From NCBI GenBank assembly GCA_036375875.1, contig DASVBK010000162.1, positions 1 to 11,810 on the forward strand: a stretch of DNA of 11,810 bases, given 5' to 3'. This document shows, in pieces, positions 1 through 7,391 of this stretch. The translations under genes and the position numbers were made by a program. This DNA is from Prado023 sp036375875. Its GTDB lineage: Bacteria > Actinomycetota > Actinomycetes > S36-B12 > CAIYMF01. The notes under the pieces are model-generated. The model worked only from the letters and a program-made list of their open reading frames with translations. It ran no database searches and was not told the origin of the DNA. Numbering within the stretch: position 1 is the first letter of the stretch; every line of letters starts with the position of its first letter.

Positions 1-32
1 CGACGTTCCGGCGCACGCACATACCCGACCAT
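1..32 (-). CDS. possible 5' tip of a leftward gene, product unknown
   Basis: An ATG on the minus strand at 32 opens a frame that runs off the left edge, reading MVGYVRAPER. An AGGAG motif (plus-strand positions 43-47) lies 10 nt upstream, a loose but usable ribosome-binding site. The RAPER stretch vaguely resembles the start of some TetR-type regulators, but ten residues cannot support a family. Two other minus-strand starts (ATG at 42, GTG at 67) compete in other frames. This is inference and may not be a gene. Confidence 0.2.
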   Translation of the reverse strand, partial: MVGYVRAPER

Positions 33-281
33 CGGGCCACATCTCCTGCTCGTCGTCCAGTCCCCACCGCCGCCCGGGCGTCCAGCGCCGGACCCTGCTG
101 CCTGACCGACAGTAGCCCGCACCCGCCGGATGCGTCGGGGCCCGGAAGGCTCCGTGCTGGCCGGCGCGGATCTGGGTGGCACGGCGGCCTCCGACGGCCC
201 GGTGCCGGCCCGGGTCACCCCACGACAGGGCCCCGCCCCCACCAGGGGATCGGGGCCCTCGTCGTCACCGGGCGGTGCGCC
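33..281. other. non-coding region downstream of cydB
   Basis: No convincing gene is present here; the plus-strand open frames continue into cydB and are antisense shadows. The region contains the strong hairpin at 228-258. It also has a minus-strand TACTGT (plus positions 109-114) that fits a TANNNT -10 and could serve a leftward gene beyond the window edge. No other structure stands out. Confidence 0.5.
228..258 (-). terminator. putative terminator of cydAB
   Basis: An 8-bp perfect stem (GGGCCCCG at 228-235 with CGGGGCCC at 251-258) is extended inward by CCCC/GGGG across a 2-nt bulge. It starts 24 bp beyond the cydB stop. There is no U tract, which is common for actinobacterial hairpins. 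The stem is symmetric enough to work on either strand. Confidence 0.55.
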
Positions 282-1322
282 TCAGACGTGCACCTCGTCG
301 AGCGAGCCGACCTCGGCGTTGGCGATGTGCTCGGCGCCCACGCGCTTGCGGAACACCCAGTACGACCACGACTGGTAGGCCAGCACGATGGGCGTGAAGA
401 TGACCGCGACCCACGTCATGATGGTCAAGGTGTAGTCGGTGGACGAGGCGTTGTCGATGGTGAGGCTGGGCCCGGCCGGATCGAGGTTCGGCATCACGTT
501 CGGGTAGAGCATGCCGAACAGCGCCACGACCGCCAGCCCGATCGTGACCGCGCTGAAGATGAACGCCGGGCCCTCCTTGCGCACCCGGTGCATGGCCACC
601 GCGCCCAGCCAGGCCACCGCGGCCAGCAGCACGGGCACCCACGTCCAGGTCTTGTCGGAGTAGGCCAGCTGTGCCCACAGCAGGTAGACCACGGCCAGCA
701 CGGTCGCGACCAGGCCGGTCGTCATGCCGACGGCGTGCGCCCGCTCGCGGATGTCGCCGGTGGTCTTCAGCGACAGGAACACCGCGCCGTGGGTCAGGAA
801 GATCGCCACGAAGACCAGGCCGCCGAGCAGCGCGAACGGGTTGAGCAGGTTGAAGAACCCTCCGTCGTACTCGATGTTGCCCTCGATCTCGGCCAGCGGG
901 ACGCCGCGCACGATGTTAGAGAACGCCACGCCCCACAGCAGCGCGGGCAGGAACGAGCCGAACACGATCGCGGCATCCCAGCGGGCGCGCCACGAGCCGT
1001 CGGAGCGCTTGCTGCGGTACTCGAAGGCGACCCCGCGCACGATGAGCGCCACGAGGATGAGGAACAGCGGCAGGTAGAAGCCGCTGAACAGCGTCGCGTA
1101 CCACTCCGGGAACGCCGCGAACGTCGCACCCCCGGCGACCAGCACCCACACCTCGTTGCCGTCCCAGACCGGGCCGAGCGTGGTGATCATGGCGCGGCGC
1201 TCGGCCTCGCCCTTGCCCACCACCGGCAGCAGCATGCCCACGCCGAAGTCGAAGCCCTCGAGCACGAAGTACCCGATCCACAGGACCGCGATGAGGATGA
1301 ACCAGACCGTCGTCAGTTCCAT
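282..1322 (-). CDS. cydB: cytochrome bd ubiquinol/menaquinol oxidase subunit II (CydB)
   Basis: CydB is the second large membrane subunit of cytochrome bd oxidase; it packs against CydA and stabilises the haem-bearing complex that reduces O2 to water at very low oxygen. The 346-residue protein is nearly all hydrophobic helices. It carries the family hallmarks near the N-terminus: a WIGYFVLEGFDFGVGML segment (D25) and LGPVWDGNEVWVL (W53, D54, G55, N56, E57), then GGATFAAFPEWYATLFSGFYLP. Length is slightly below the E. coli subunit (379). The ATG at 1322 is preceded by GAGAGGA (plus positions 1330-1336), a good ribosome-binding site, and lies 20 bp after the cydA stop, so the two genes are co-transcribed. 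The order cydA-cydB is the standard one. No cydC/cydD or small CydX-like gene is seen downstream. Family assignment is secure. Confidence 0.97.
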   Translation of the reverse strand: MELTTVWFILIAVLWIGYFVLEGFDFGVGMLLPVVGKGEAERRAMITTLGPVWDGNEVWVLVAGGATFAAFPEWYATLFSGFYLPLFLILVALIVRGVAFEYRSKRSDGSWRARWDAAIVFGSFLPALLWGVAFSNIVRGVPLAEIEGNIEYDGGFFNLLNPFALLGGLVFVAIFLTHGAVFLSLKTTGDIRERAHAVGMTTGLVATVLAVVYLLWAQLAYSDKTWTWVPVLLAAVAWLGAVAMHRVRKEGPAFIFSAVTIGLAVVALFGMLYPNVMPNLDPAGPSLTIDNASSTDYTLTIMTWVAVIFTPIVLAYQSWSYWVFRKRVGAEHIANAEVGSLDEVHV

Positions 1323-1342
1323 GATGAGTTCCTCTCAGCGCC

Positions 1343-2749
1343 TCAGTAGGAGATCGTCAGCAGCTCGTCGGCCTCGCGGTCGACGAACGGGTCGGCCACG
1401 ACCTCCGGCGGTCCCTGGCGCACGGTGCGGATGATGAGCCCGACCTCGACGACGGCCAGCACCAGGTACAGCAGCGTGTAGCCGATCATCGTGGCGGTGA
1501 CGTAGCCGGCGCCGACGATCGGCGAGACACCGTCCCGCGTGGCCATGACCCCGAAGACGATCCACGGCTGGCGGGCGATCTCGGTGAAGATCCAGCCGAA
1601 GCTGATCCCGACGAGCGGCAGCAGCGGCATGATGATCGCGGTGCGCAGGGCCCAGCGGGACTTCGGGCGCCGATCCCCACGGTAGGCCCAGAGCGCCCAG
1701 AGCGCCCACAGGGCGGCGATCAGGCCCAGCCCGATCATGAGCCGGAAGCTCCAGTAGCTCAGCGGGATGTTGGGGGTGAAGCTGTCGAGGCCGAGGCCGG
1801 CGTACTGCTGCTGGTACTGGGCCTCCAGGTTGTTGATCCCCTCGACCTTGCCGTCGAAGCTTCCGGTCGCCAGGAACGACAGGAGCTTGGGGATCTCGAT
1901 CGAGAAGACCGGCTCCGAGCCGTCGAGCGTGCCGACCGTGAAGATCGAGAACGGTGCGGGCTGGGCGGTCTCGTAGAGCGCCTCGGCGGCGGCCATCTTC
2001 ATGGGCTGCTGCTGGGTCATGATGTGGCCGTCGAAATGGCCGGAGACCGTGACGAAGGCTGCCGCGACGACGGTGGTGACCAGGCCCAGCTTCATCGCGG
2101 AGCGCGCCACGTCAGCGGCCTTGTCCTTGATCAGCAGGTAGACGGAGATGGCGGCGACCAGGGTGCCGGAGACCAGGAACGATGCCGACAGCGTGTGGAC
2201 GAACGCGATGACAGCCGTGTTGTTGGTCAGCACCGCGACGAAGTCAGTGAGCTCCGCGCGACCGGTCTCGGGGTTGAGCTCGTAGCCGACGGGGTGCTGC
2301 ATCCACGAGTTGGCGGCGAGGATGAAGTAGGCCGAGAGCATGGTGCCCAGCGCGGCCAGCCAGATGGTGGCCAGGTGCACCTTCTTGGGCAGGCGGTCCC
2401 AGCCGAAGATCCACAGGCCGATGAACGTCGACTCCAGGAAGAAGGCGAGCAGGCCCTCGATGGCCAGCGGGGCGCCGAAGATGTCACCGACGAACCGGGA
2501 GTAGTCGCTCCAGTTCATGCCGAACTGGAACTCCTGCACGATGCCGGTGACCACGCCCATCGCGAAGTTGATCAGGAAGATCTTGCCGAAGAACTTCGTG
2601 GCGCGCAGCCACTTCTCGTTCCCCGTGCGCACCCAGGCGGTCTGCATGCCGGCCACCAGCCAGACCAGGCCGAGGGTGAGTGGGACGAAGAGGAAGTGGT
2701 ACACGGTCGTGATGGCGAACTGCCATCGGGCAAGGTCCAAGGCGCTCAT
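1343..2749 (-). CDS. cydA: cytochrome bd oxidase subunit I (CydA), short Q-loop type
   Basis: CydA carries all three haems (b558, b595, d) and the quinol site of cytochrome bd, oxidising quinol and reducing O2 at the cytoplasmic membrane. By comparison with the remembered E. coli protein, the key residues are present: H18 (E. coli H19), E98 and E106 (E99, E107), H185 (H186), K251 and E256 in the Q loop (K252, E257), R336 and M338 (R391, M393), and E390-R393 before QPW. The usual GRQPW motif reads ARQPW. The protein has 468 residues against 522 in E. coli; the shortfall lies in the C-terminal half of the Q loop, so this is the short-loop class. The frame stays open further upstream, but I chose the ATG at 2749: MSALDLARWQFAITTVYHF matches known N-termini, and CGAGGA sits at plus positions 2755-2760. 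cydB follows after 20 bp. The next gene upstream on the same strand, the aldo/keto reductase, ends 165 bp away, leaving room for a separate promoter. Confidence 0.97.
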   Translation of the reverse strand: MSALDLARWQFAITTVYHFLFVPLTLGLVWLVAGMQTAWVRTGNEKWLRATKFFGKIFLINFAMGVVTGIVQEFQFGMNWSDYSRFVGDIFGAPLAIEGLLAFFLESTFIGLWIFGWDRLPKKVHLATIWLAALGTMLSAYFILAANSWMQHPVGYELNPETGRAELTDFVAVLTNNTAVIAFVHTLSASFLVSGTLVAAISVYLLIKDKAADVARSAMKLGLVTTVVAAAFVTVSGHFDGHIMTQQQPMKMAAAEALYETAQPAPFSIFTVGTLDGSEPVFSIEIPKLLSFLATGSFDGKVEGINNLEAQYQQQYAGLGLDSFTPNIPLSYWSFRLMIGLGLIAALWALWALWAYRGDRRPKSRWALRTAIIMPLLPLVGISFGWIFTEIARQPWIVFGVMATRDGVSPIVGAGYVTATMIGYTLLYLVLAVVEVGLIIRTVRQGPPEVVADPFVDREADELLTISY

Positions 2750-2754
2750 GGGCA

Positions 2755-2760
2755 TCCTCG
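2755..2760 (-). promoter_or_regulatory. ribosome-binding site of cydA
   Basis: Read on the minus strand this is CGAGGA, 5 nt before the ATG at 2749. It decides for this start over the in-frame upstream ATG codons, which lack such a site and would add a non-conserved, charged extension. Confidence 0.6.
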
Positions 2761-2848
2761 CAGGGGTCATCACCGGCCGGACATCGGCGGGCCGGCGCCA
2801 CTGTCCCACCTGACGGCTTCGGCCCATTCCAGCCACAGGGCCGGATGT

Positions 2849-2868
2849 TTCGGGACCTTGGTCCTGCT
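2849..2868. promoter_or_regulatory. DosR/DevR-like palindromic operator upstream of cydAB
   Basis: The core is GGACC-TT-GGTCC (2853-2864), a perfect 5-bp dyad, preceded by TTCG. Against the mycobacterial DosR consensus TTSGGGACTWWAGTCCCSAA, as I remember it, 15 of 20 positions match. Its centre lies about 109 bp upstream of the cydA ATG, in the only intergenic space before the operon. DosR/DevR-type regulators respond to hypoxia, NO and CO, which would suit a high-affinity oxidase. Binding is inferred; the regulator gene is not in the window. Confidence 0.45.
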
Positions 2869-2879
2869 GCCTGCGGCAG
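2867..2879. repeat. short inverted repeat next to the DosR-like box
   Basis: CTGCC-TGC-GGCAG is a perfect 5-bp dyad that abuts the DosR-like palindrome. It could be part of a compound operator, or a weak terminator after the aldo/keto reductase, which stops at 2915. The stem is short and lacks a U tract, so neither role is firm. Confidence 0.25.
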
Positions 2880-2914
2880 AAGTCAGTACGCCGGGGGGTA
2901 TCCGGTGACGCGGG

Positions 2915-3853
2915 TCACATCGGCGGGGGCGGGACGTCGTCGGGGAACACCGACGCGTCGTCGTCCGGGGTGCCGGTGAGCCGCTCCTGCTCGGCGGGCG
3001 TGAGCGTGATCCGGGCTGCCTCGGCCGAGGCCCTGGCGGTGGCCGGGCGGGTCGAGCCCGGGATCGGGATCACCACCTCGGCCAGCCCCAGCAACCATGC
3101 GAGCGCGACCTGCTGGGCGCTCACGCCGTGGGCGGCAGCCACCTCCGCGAATGGCGCGTACCGCGATCCGACCTCCTCGGCCTGCTGGGCGCCGCCCAGC
3201 GGCGACCAGGGCAAGAACGCGAGGCCCCGCTCCGCACAGCGCGCCAGCACGTCGGCGTTCCGCCGGTAGCGCGGCGAGAACTCGTTCTGCACGGCCACGA
3301 TGCCGCCGGACTCCGGGCCGCCGATGAGCTCCAGCGCGCGGTCGAGCTGCGGCAGGGTCACGTTCGACAGCGCGATCCGCTTGGCGATCCCGTCGTCACG
3401 CACCTGCGCCAGCGCACCCACCTGCTCGTCGAAGGGGATCGCGGGGTCCAGTCGGTGCAGGAAGTACAGGTCGATCGCCTCCACGCCGAGCGCGGCGGCC
3501 GAGGCCCGGGCCGCGGCGCCGAGCGCCTCGGGCGAGGCCGCTCGACCCCAGATGTCGCCCTGGGGCCCGGGGGTCCGGGTGATGCCGCCCTTGGTCGCCA
3601 CCACGACCCGCTCACGTCCGGCACTGCCCCACGCGCGCAGTGCCTCGCCGACGAGCACCTCGTTGTGTCCCACCTGGGCGCTGTCCGGCGCGTAGATGTT
3701 CGCCGTGTCGAGCAGGGTCATCCCGCTGTCGAGCGCGGCGTGCACCGTGGCGATCGCGCGCGGTCGCTCGGCGAGCATGCGGCGGTCGGACAGCGGCATG
3801 CAGCCGAGCCCGATCGGGAAGACGGAGAGGTCGGCCAGGCGTCGTTCGGACAT
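2915..3853 (-). CDS. aldo/keto reductase
   Basis: This is an NADPH-dependent oxidoreductase of the aldo/keto reductase superfamily, a soluble (alpha/beta)8 barrel that interconverts carbonyls and alcohols. The catalytic tetrad is complete: D49 and Y54 in LLDTANIYAPDS, K88 in VVVATKGG, H133 in LYFLHRLD. Further marks are IALSNV, QNEFSPRYR, FLPWSPLGG and the cofactor-binding VIPIPGSTRPA. The length of 312 residues is normal. The frame is open upstream, but the ATG at 3853 has GGGAGG (plus positions 3862-3867) 8 nt away and MSERRLADLSVFPIGLGCMPL fits family N-termini. It is divergent from the phosphatase gene with 43 bp between start codons, so its own promoter must lie at least partly inside that gene. 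It points toward cydA but 165 bp separate them. The substrate cannot be inferred from sequence. Confidence 0.93.
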   Translation of the reverse strand: MSERRLADLSVFPIGLGCMPLSDRRMLAERPRAIATVHAALDSGMTLLDTANIYAPDSAQVGHNEVLVGEALRAWGSAGRERVVVATKGGITRTPGPQGDIWGRAASPEALGAAARASAAALGVEAIDLYFLHRLDPAIPFDEQVGALAQVRDDGIAKRIALSNVTLPQLDRALELIGGPESGGIVAVQNEFSPRYRRNADVLARCAERGLAFLPWSPLGGAQQAEEVGSRYAPFAEVAAAHGVSAQQVALAWLLGLAEVVIPIPGSTRPATARASAEAARITLTPAEQERLTGTPDDDASVFPDDVPPPPM

Positions 3854-3861
3854 GACGTGAG

Positions 3862-3867
3862 CCTCCC
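3862..3867 (-). promoter_or_regulatory. ribosome-binding site of the aldo/keto reductase
   Basis: GGGAGG on the minus strand, 8 nt before the ATG at 3853. It fixes the start and rules out the longer frame reaching into the divergent gene. Confidence 0.65.
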
Positions 3868-3883
3868 ATGATCCGCGCGCCGG

Positions 3884-3889
3884 TAGCCT
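3884..3889 (+). promoter_or_regulatory. -10 element of a putative leaderless promoter for the SpoIIE-type phosphatase
   Basis: TAGCCT fits the actinobacterial TANNNT -10 and ends 7 nt before the GTG at 3897. No Shine-Dalgarno lies between, so transcription would begin at or next to the start codon. No good -35 is seen, which is not unusual in this phylum. The same spacing occurs before the secreted-protein gene at 10093. Confidence 0.45.
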
Positions 3890-3896
3890 GCCCGCC

Positions 3897-5489
3897 GTGA
3901 CGCTGCGCACGCGCGTGCTGCTGGTCGTGGCCGCGACCCTGGCCCTCATCGCCCTCATGGGCAGCCAGCTGTTCCTGCGCTACGCCCAGGCCACCGAGGC
4001 GGTGCAGGATGTCGTCACCACGCTGGCCCCCTCCAGTGCCGCCGTCGCCGACCTCACCTCCGACATCAACGCGATGGACCGGCGGCTGCGGATCTACGTC
4101 TCGTCGGGTGAGGCCGGCTACCGGGTGCTCCACCAGTCGGCCGTCCAGGCCGCCCGACGCAACGTCGCCGAGCTCGAGCAACGCATCGGCCAGCGCCCCG
4201 AGTACGCCGGCCTGGTCGGCGACATCGACACGGGGCTGCAGGAATGGCTCTCAACCGTCGGCAACCCGGCCCTGGCGGCGATGGCCGACGACGCGCAGCG
4301 CCGCGCCCAGCGGGTGGTGGACTCCCCGCGCGGCCGGGCGGCGCATGCCGAGCTCACCGCAGACACGTTCCGCCTGGCCACCGAGCTCTCGGCCGACCAG
4401 GCTGCCACGCTCGAGGCGAGCAGGCAGGCCACCCAGCGGCTGGCACGCAGCATGGCGCTGGCCCTGGTGCTGGCGCTCCTGCTGCCGATCGCCGGCTTCG
4501 TGATGCTCCATGCCCAGGTGCTGCGCCCCATCGATCGGCTGCGCCGCCAGCTGCGCTTGGCCGCCACCCCCGGCGACCACCAGGCCGTGATCGAGCCCGA
4601 GGGCCCGCCCGAGCTGCGCGACCTCGGGGCCGATGCCGAGGCCCTGCGCCGGGCCCTCGTGCGCGAGATCGACGAGTCCGACGCCGCGCGCTCGGCCCTG
4701 GAGCAGGAGGGGCCGGTGGTGGCCGCGATCCGCCACGAGCTGGCGCCCCGCACGGATCCGCAGCCCGCCGGGGTGCAGATCGCCGGGCTGCTGCGCCCCG
4801 CGCAGGGCGTGCTCGCCGGCGACTTCTGGGACCGCATCCCGTTGGGGGACGGGCGGGCAGCGGTGGTCCTGTGCGACGTCTCGGGCCACGGCCCGCGGGC
4901 CGGCATCGTGGCGATGCGCCTGAAGACCTCGATCACGCTGGGGCTCATCTCCGGCCAGGACCCGGCCCAGATCCTGCACCGCGCCTGCGACCAGTTCGCC
5001 GACGAGCCCGGCCGCTTCGCCACGGTGGTGGTGCTCATCGCCGACCCCCGGCGCGGCACGATCGAGTGGGTGAACGCCGGTCACCCAGCACCCCGTGTCG
5101 TGCGCGCCGACGGCCGGATCGACCGGCTCGGCCCGACCGGCCCGATGGTCTCGTGGCTGGTGGGCGCCTGGCGGGCCGAGCACGCCCGGCTGGGTCGCGA
5201 CGACATCTGCCTGCTGTTCACCGACGGGATCCTGGAGAGCCGCGACGCCGAGGGTGACGAGCTCGGCGACGACGCGCTCGACGAGCGGCTGCGGGCGGCG
5301 GTGCTGGACACCACCGACCCCGACGAGGTGGTGGCCCGGGTGCTCGCCGGGGTGCGGGCGCGCGCCGAGGACCTCAGCCGCGACGATGTCACGCTGGTCG
5401 CCCTGCGCCTGGACCCCGCACCTGGCACGGTGGCCCGCCCCAGCGGATCAGCCGCTGCCACAGGGGTCATCCCGACCCCGCGCGGGTGA
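3897..5489 (+). CDS. membrane-anchored PP2C-type (SpoIIE/RsbU-like) serine/threonine phosphatase with HAMP domain
   Basis: Proteins of this family dephosphorylate anti-anti-sigma factors or related partners in partner-switching signalling. The 530 residues show, in order: a first membrane helix (about 7-27); a helical extracytoplasmic sensor region (about 28-184) resembling CHASE3-type four-helix bundles; a second membrane helix (about 185-205); a HAMP linker (VLRPIDRLRRQL onward, to about 255); and a SpoIIE/PP2C domain from about 290. The metal-binding aspartates are intact: AGDFWD (D309, D312), CDVSGHG (D327), FTDGILES (D443) and RDDVTL (D496, D497), so an active enzyme is expected. WVNAGHPAP is also typical. 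The start is GTG 3897, with no Shine-Dalgarno but a TANNNT -10 at leaderless spacing. It is the only plus-strand gene here. No anti-sigma kinase, STAS protein or sigma factor is adjacent, so its partner lies elsewhere. The sensor ligand is unknown. Confidence 0.92.
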   Translation: MTLRTRVLLVVAATLALIALMGSQLFLRYAQATEAVQDVVTTLAPSSAAVADLTSDINAMDRRLRIYVSSGEAGYRVLHQSAVQAARRNVAELEQRIGQRPEYAGLVGDIDTGLQEWLSTVGNPALAAMADDAQRRAQRVVDSPRGRAAHAELTADTFRLATELSADQAATLEASRQATQRLARSMALALVLALLLPIAGFVMLHAQVLRPIDRLRRQLRLAATPGDHQAVIEPEGPPELRDLGADAEALRRALVREIDESDAARSALEQEGPVVAAIRHELAPRTDPQPAGVQIAGLLRPAQGVLAGDFWDRIPLGDGRAAVVLCDVSGHGPRAGIVAMRLKTSITLGLISGQDPAQILHRACDQFADEPGRFATVVVLIADPRRGTIEWVNAGHPAPRVVRADGRIDRLGPTGPMVSWLVGAWRAEHARLGRDDICLLFTDGILESRDAEGDELGDDALDERLRAAVLDTTDPDEVVARVLAGVRARAEDLSRDDVTLVALRLDPAPGTVARPSGSAAATGVIPTPRG

Positions 5490-5495
5490 CGCCCG

Positions 5496-5537
5496 GGAGC
5501 GGGCCCGCAGGAGTGCTCGCGCCGCGCGGGGCGCTCC
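5496..5537. terminator. putative bidirectional terminator between convergent genes
   Basis: GGAGCG (5496-5501) pairs with CGCTCC (5532-5537) and, across a small internal bulge, CCCGC (5504-5508) pairs with GCGGG (5526-5530). The hairpin fills the 58-bp gap between the phosphatase stop and the ABC exporter stop, where convergent transcripts should end. There is no U tract. Confidence 0.45.
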
Positions 5538-5547
5538 GGTGCCCGGC

Positions 5548-7326
5548 TCAGGGCTCCAGGAACCCGCCGGACTGGTGGGTCCACAGCCCCGCGTACACCC
5601 CCCCGGCGGCCAGCAGCCCGGCGTGCGTGCCCTGCTCGACGACGCGACCCTCGGCGAGCACCACGATGCGGTCCATGGCCTGCACGGTGCTCAGCCGGTG
5701 GGCGATCACGATGGTGGTGCGCCCGCGCATCGCCTCGGTGAGGGCCGCCTGGATGTGCCCCTCGCTCTCGCTGTCCAGCGCCGAGGTGGCCTCGTCCAGC
5801 ACGAGCAGGTGGGCGTCCTTGAGCACTGCCCGGGCGATCACGATGCGCTGGCGCTGGCCGCCGGACAGCTTCACGCCGCGCTCGCCGACCATCGTCGCGT
5901 ACCCGTCGGGCAGCTTGCTGACGAACTCGTGGGCGTTGGCCTTCTCCGCCGCCAGCACGATCTCGTCCATGGACGCCCCGGGCCGGCCGTACCCGATGTT
6001 CTCGGCGATCGAGCGGTGGAACAGCAGCGGCTCCTGGGCCACGTAGGCGATCGAGCGCCGCAGCGAGGCCTGGGTGACCGCGCGCAGGTCCTGGCCATCG
6101 ATGCGCACGGCGCCGGCGTCCACGTCGGAGAAGCGCAGCAGCAGGCGCACGAGCGTGGACTTGCCGCTGCCCGAGTGGCCGACGAGGCCGATCTTCTCGC
6201 CGGGCGCGATGCTGAGGCTGAAGTCCTCGAACAGGGCGTCCTCGTTGGCCCCGTCGTGGGTGAACGTGACGTGGTCGAACTCCACGGCCCCCGGGCCCCG
6301 GCGGAACTCAGCCGCGTCCGGGCGGTCGGCCACGGCAGGCGGCACCTGCAGGATCTCGACCATGTCGTGGGCGTCGCCGAGCACCCGGTTGTAGTGGCGC
6401 ATGACCTGGGTGATCTCCCAGAGCTGGTCGGTCACCGTGAGGGTGTAGGTCGTGGCCAGGTACACCGCAGCCACCGACAGGACGCGCTGCTCGGCGGCGA
6501 GGACGGCTGCGATGACGGCAGCGGTGTTGAGGATCGCGACCACGCTCGAGTACCCCGTCGAGAACCCCAGGAACGACCGCATCACGCGCAGCGAGCTGTC
6601 GTGCCAGCCGTCGGCCATCGCGCGGGCGCGGTCGGCCTCGGCGGCCTCGGCACCTGCGGTCTTCACCGCGGTGATGTTGGTCATCGCGTCGGCGAGGAAC
6701 CCGGTCATGCCGGTCGAGGTCTGCGCCTCGGCGACGTTGAGCCGCTCCATCGTTCGCGCGGAGGTGACGACGAACCACGTGAAGAGCACGACCATGACCG
6801 CGAGGAACACCGCGTACCAGGGCAGGATGAACGCGAGGATGACGACGGCGGCGACGACGACCGTGAGCACCGGCACGACCTGCCAGATGATCGTGTCCCA
6901 GAACATCTCGAAGGCGCTGGTCAGCTTGTTGGTCTGCGAGACCAGCGAGCCGCTGAACCGGTCGGCGTGGAACCCGATGCTCTGCCGCGTGAGGTGCTCG
7001 AAGACGCGCGTGAACATGCGCCGCTGCGCCTTGACCTGGAACGACCACGCGGTGAACAGCGCGATCCGCCAGCCGACGACGTGGCCCAGCAGCTGCGAGA
7101 TGCCGTAGACCACGATGAGCGGCCACGCCGAGCTCCAGGAGATCGTGCCCTCCTGGATCTGCGTGAGCAGCCGGGAGATCACGTAGGGCCCGACGAACGC
7201 CGCCGAGAGCACCGTGAGCACGGGCACGGTCAGCGAGGTGCCCAGGCGCACGGGGAACTCCGCGGCCGCTGACCAGAACAGGGTCAGGGTCGCGCGCGTG
7301 AGCGGCTCGCGCCGGGCCGAGGGCAT
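5548..7326 (-). CDS. ABC exporter half-transporter (fused permease and ATPase)
   Basis: A type IV (MsbA/Sav1866-like) ABC exporter half-molecule of 592 residues, expected to work as a dimer in the cytoplasmic membrane. The N-terminal part (about 15-310) is the six-helix transmembrane domain. The ATPase domain (about 345-585) has every motif intact: Walker A GHSGSGKST (383-391, K389), Q-loop AQEPLLF, signature LSGGQ (487-491), Walker B LLVLDEATSALD (D511, E512) and switch histidine IAHRLST (H543). No degenerate site is seen, so a homodimer is possible. I chose the ATG at 7326 (MPSARREPLTRATL); the longer frame adds an Arg-rich stretch with no start signal. No Shine-Dalgarno is visible; CATGCT lies 6 nt upstream (plus 7333-7338) and is only a weak match to TANNNT. 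The substrate is unknown. It is a single gene rather than a cydD/cydC pair and is 2.8 kb from cydAB, so a CydDC role is unlikely. Confidence 0.93.
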   Translation of the reverse strand: MPSARREPLTRATLTLFWSAAAEFPVRLGTSLTVPVLTVLSAAFVGPYVISRLLTQIQEGTISWSSAWPLIVVYGISQLLGHVVGWRIALFTAWSFQVKAQRRMFTRVFEHLTRQSIGFHADRFSGSLVSQTNKLTSAFEMFWDTIIWQVVPVLTVVVAAVVILAFILPWYAVFLAVMVVLFTWFVVTSARTMERLNVAEAQTSTGMTGFLADAMTNITAVKTAGAEAAEADRARAMADGWHDSSLRVMRSFLGFSTGYSSVVAILNTAAVIAAVLAAEQRVLSVAAVYLATTYTLTVTDQLWEITQVMRHYNRVLGDAHDMVEILQVPPAVADRPDAAEFRRGPGAVEFDHVTFTHDGANEDALFEDFSLSIAPGEKIGLVGHSGSGKSTLVRLLLRFSDVDAGAVRIDGQDLRAVTQASLRRSIAYVAQEPLLFHRSIAENIGYGRPGASMDEIVLAAEKANAHEFVSKLPDGYATMVGERGVKLSGGQRQRIVIARAVLKDAHLLVLDEATSALDSESEGHIQAALTEAMRGRTTIVIAHRLSTVQAMDRIVVLAEGRVVEQGTHAGLLAAGGVYAGLWTHQSGGFLEP

Positions 7327-7391
7327 CGGACAAGCATGACCCTGCGCCGCGCGGCGGCCCAAATCCCGGCGCCGCCGCCAGCACGGATCCC

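Noticed and set aside
94..104. The 11-bp sequence CCTGCTGCCTG is shared with the cydA upstream region (2863-2873), suggesting a common regulatory element
   Set aside because: Nine of its bases also occur in coding sequence near 7478, and an 11-bp repeat is easily found by chance in GC-rich DNA of this length.
288..1349. A plus-strand open frame of 353 codons opposite cydB
   Set aside because: It is antisense to a well-conserved gene, with His/Arg/Glu-rich low-complexity translation and no family resemblance.
5095..7272. A very long plus-strand open frame of 725 codons opposite the ABC exporter and overlapping the phosphatase end
   Set aside because: It is low-complexity and rich in His, Arg, Asp and Gly, as expected for an antisense shadow in GC-rich DNA. 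Both real genes on this stretch have complete family motifs.
5548..7326. The ABC exporter as cydD or cydC for the nearby cytochrome bd
   Set aside because: CydDC is a pair of genes usually adjacent to cydAB. Here there is one gene, 2.8 kb away, with other genes between, and nothing in it is specific to CydD or CydC.
7333..7338. CATGCT 6 nt before the ABC exporter ATG as a leaderless -10
   Set aside because: It lacks the first T of TANNNT and has no supporting -35. It is mentioned only in the gene entry.
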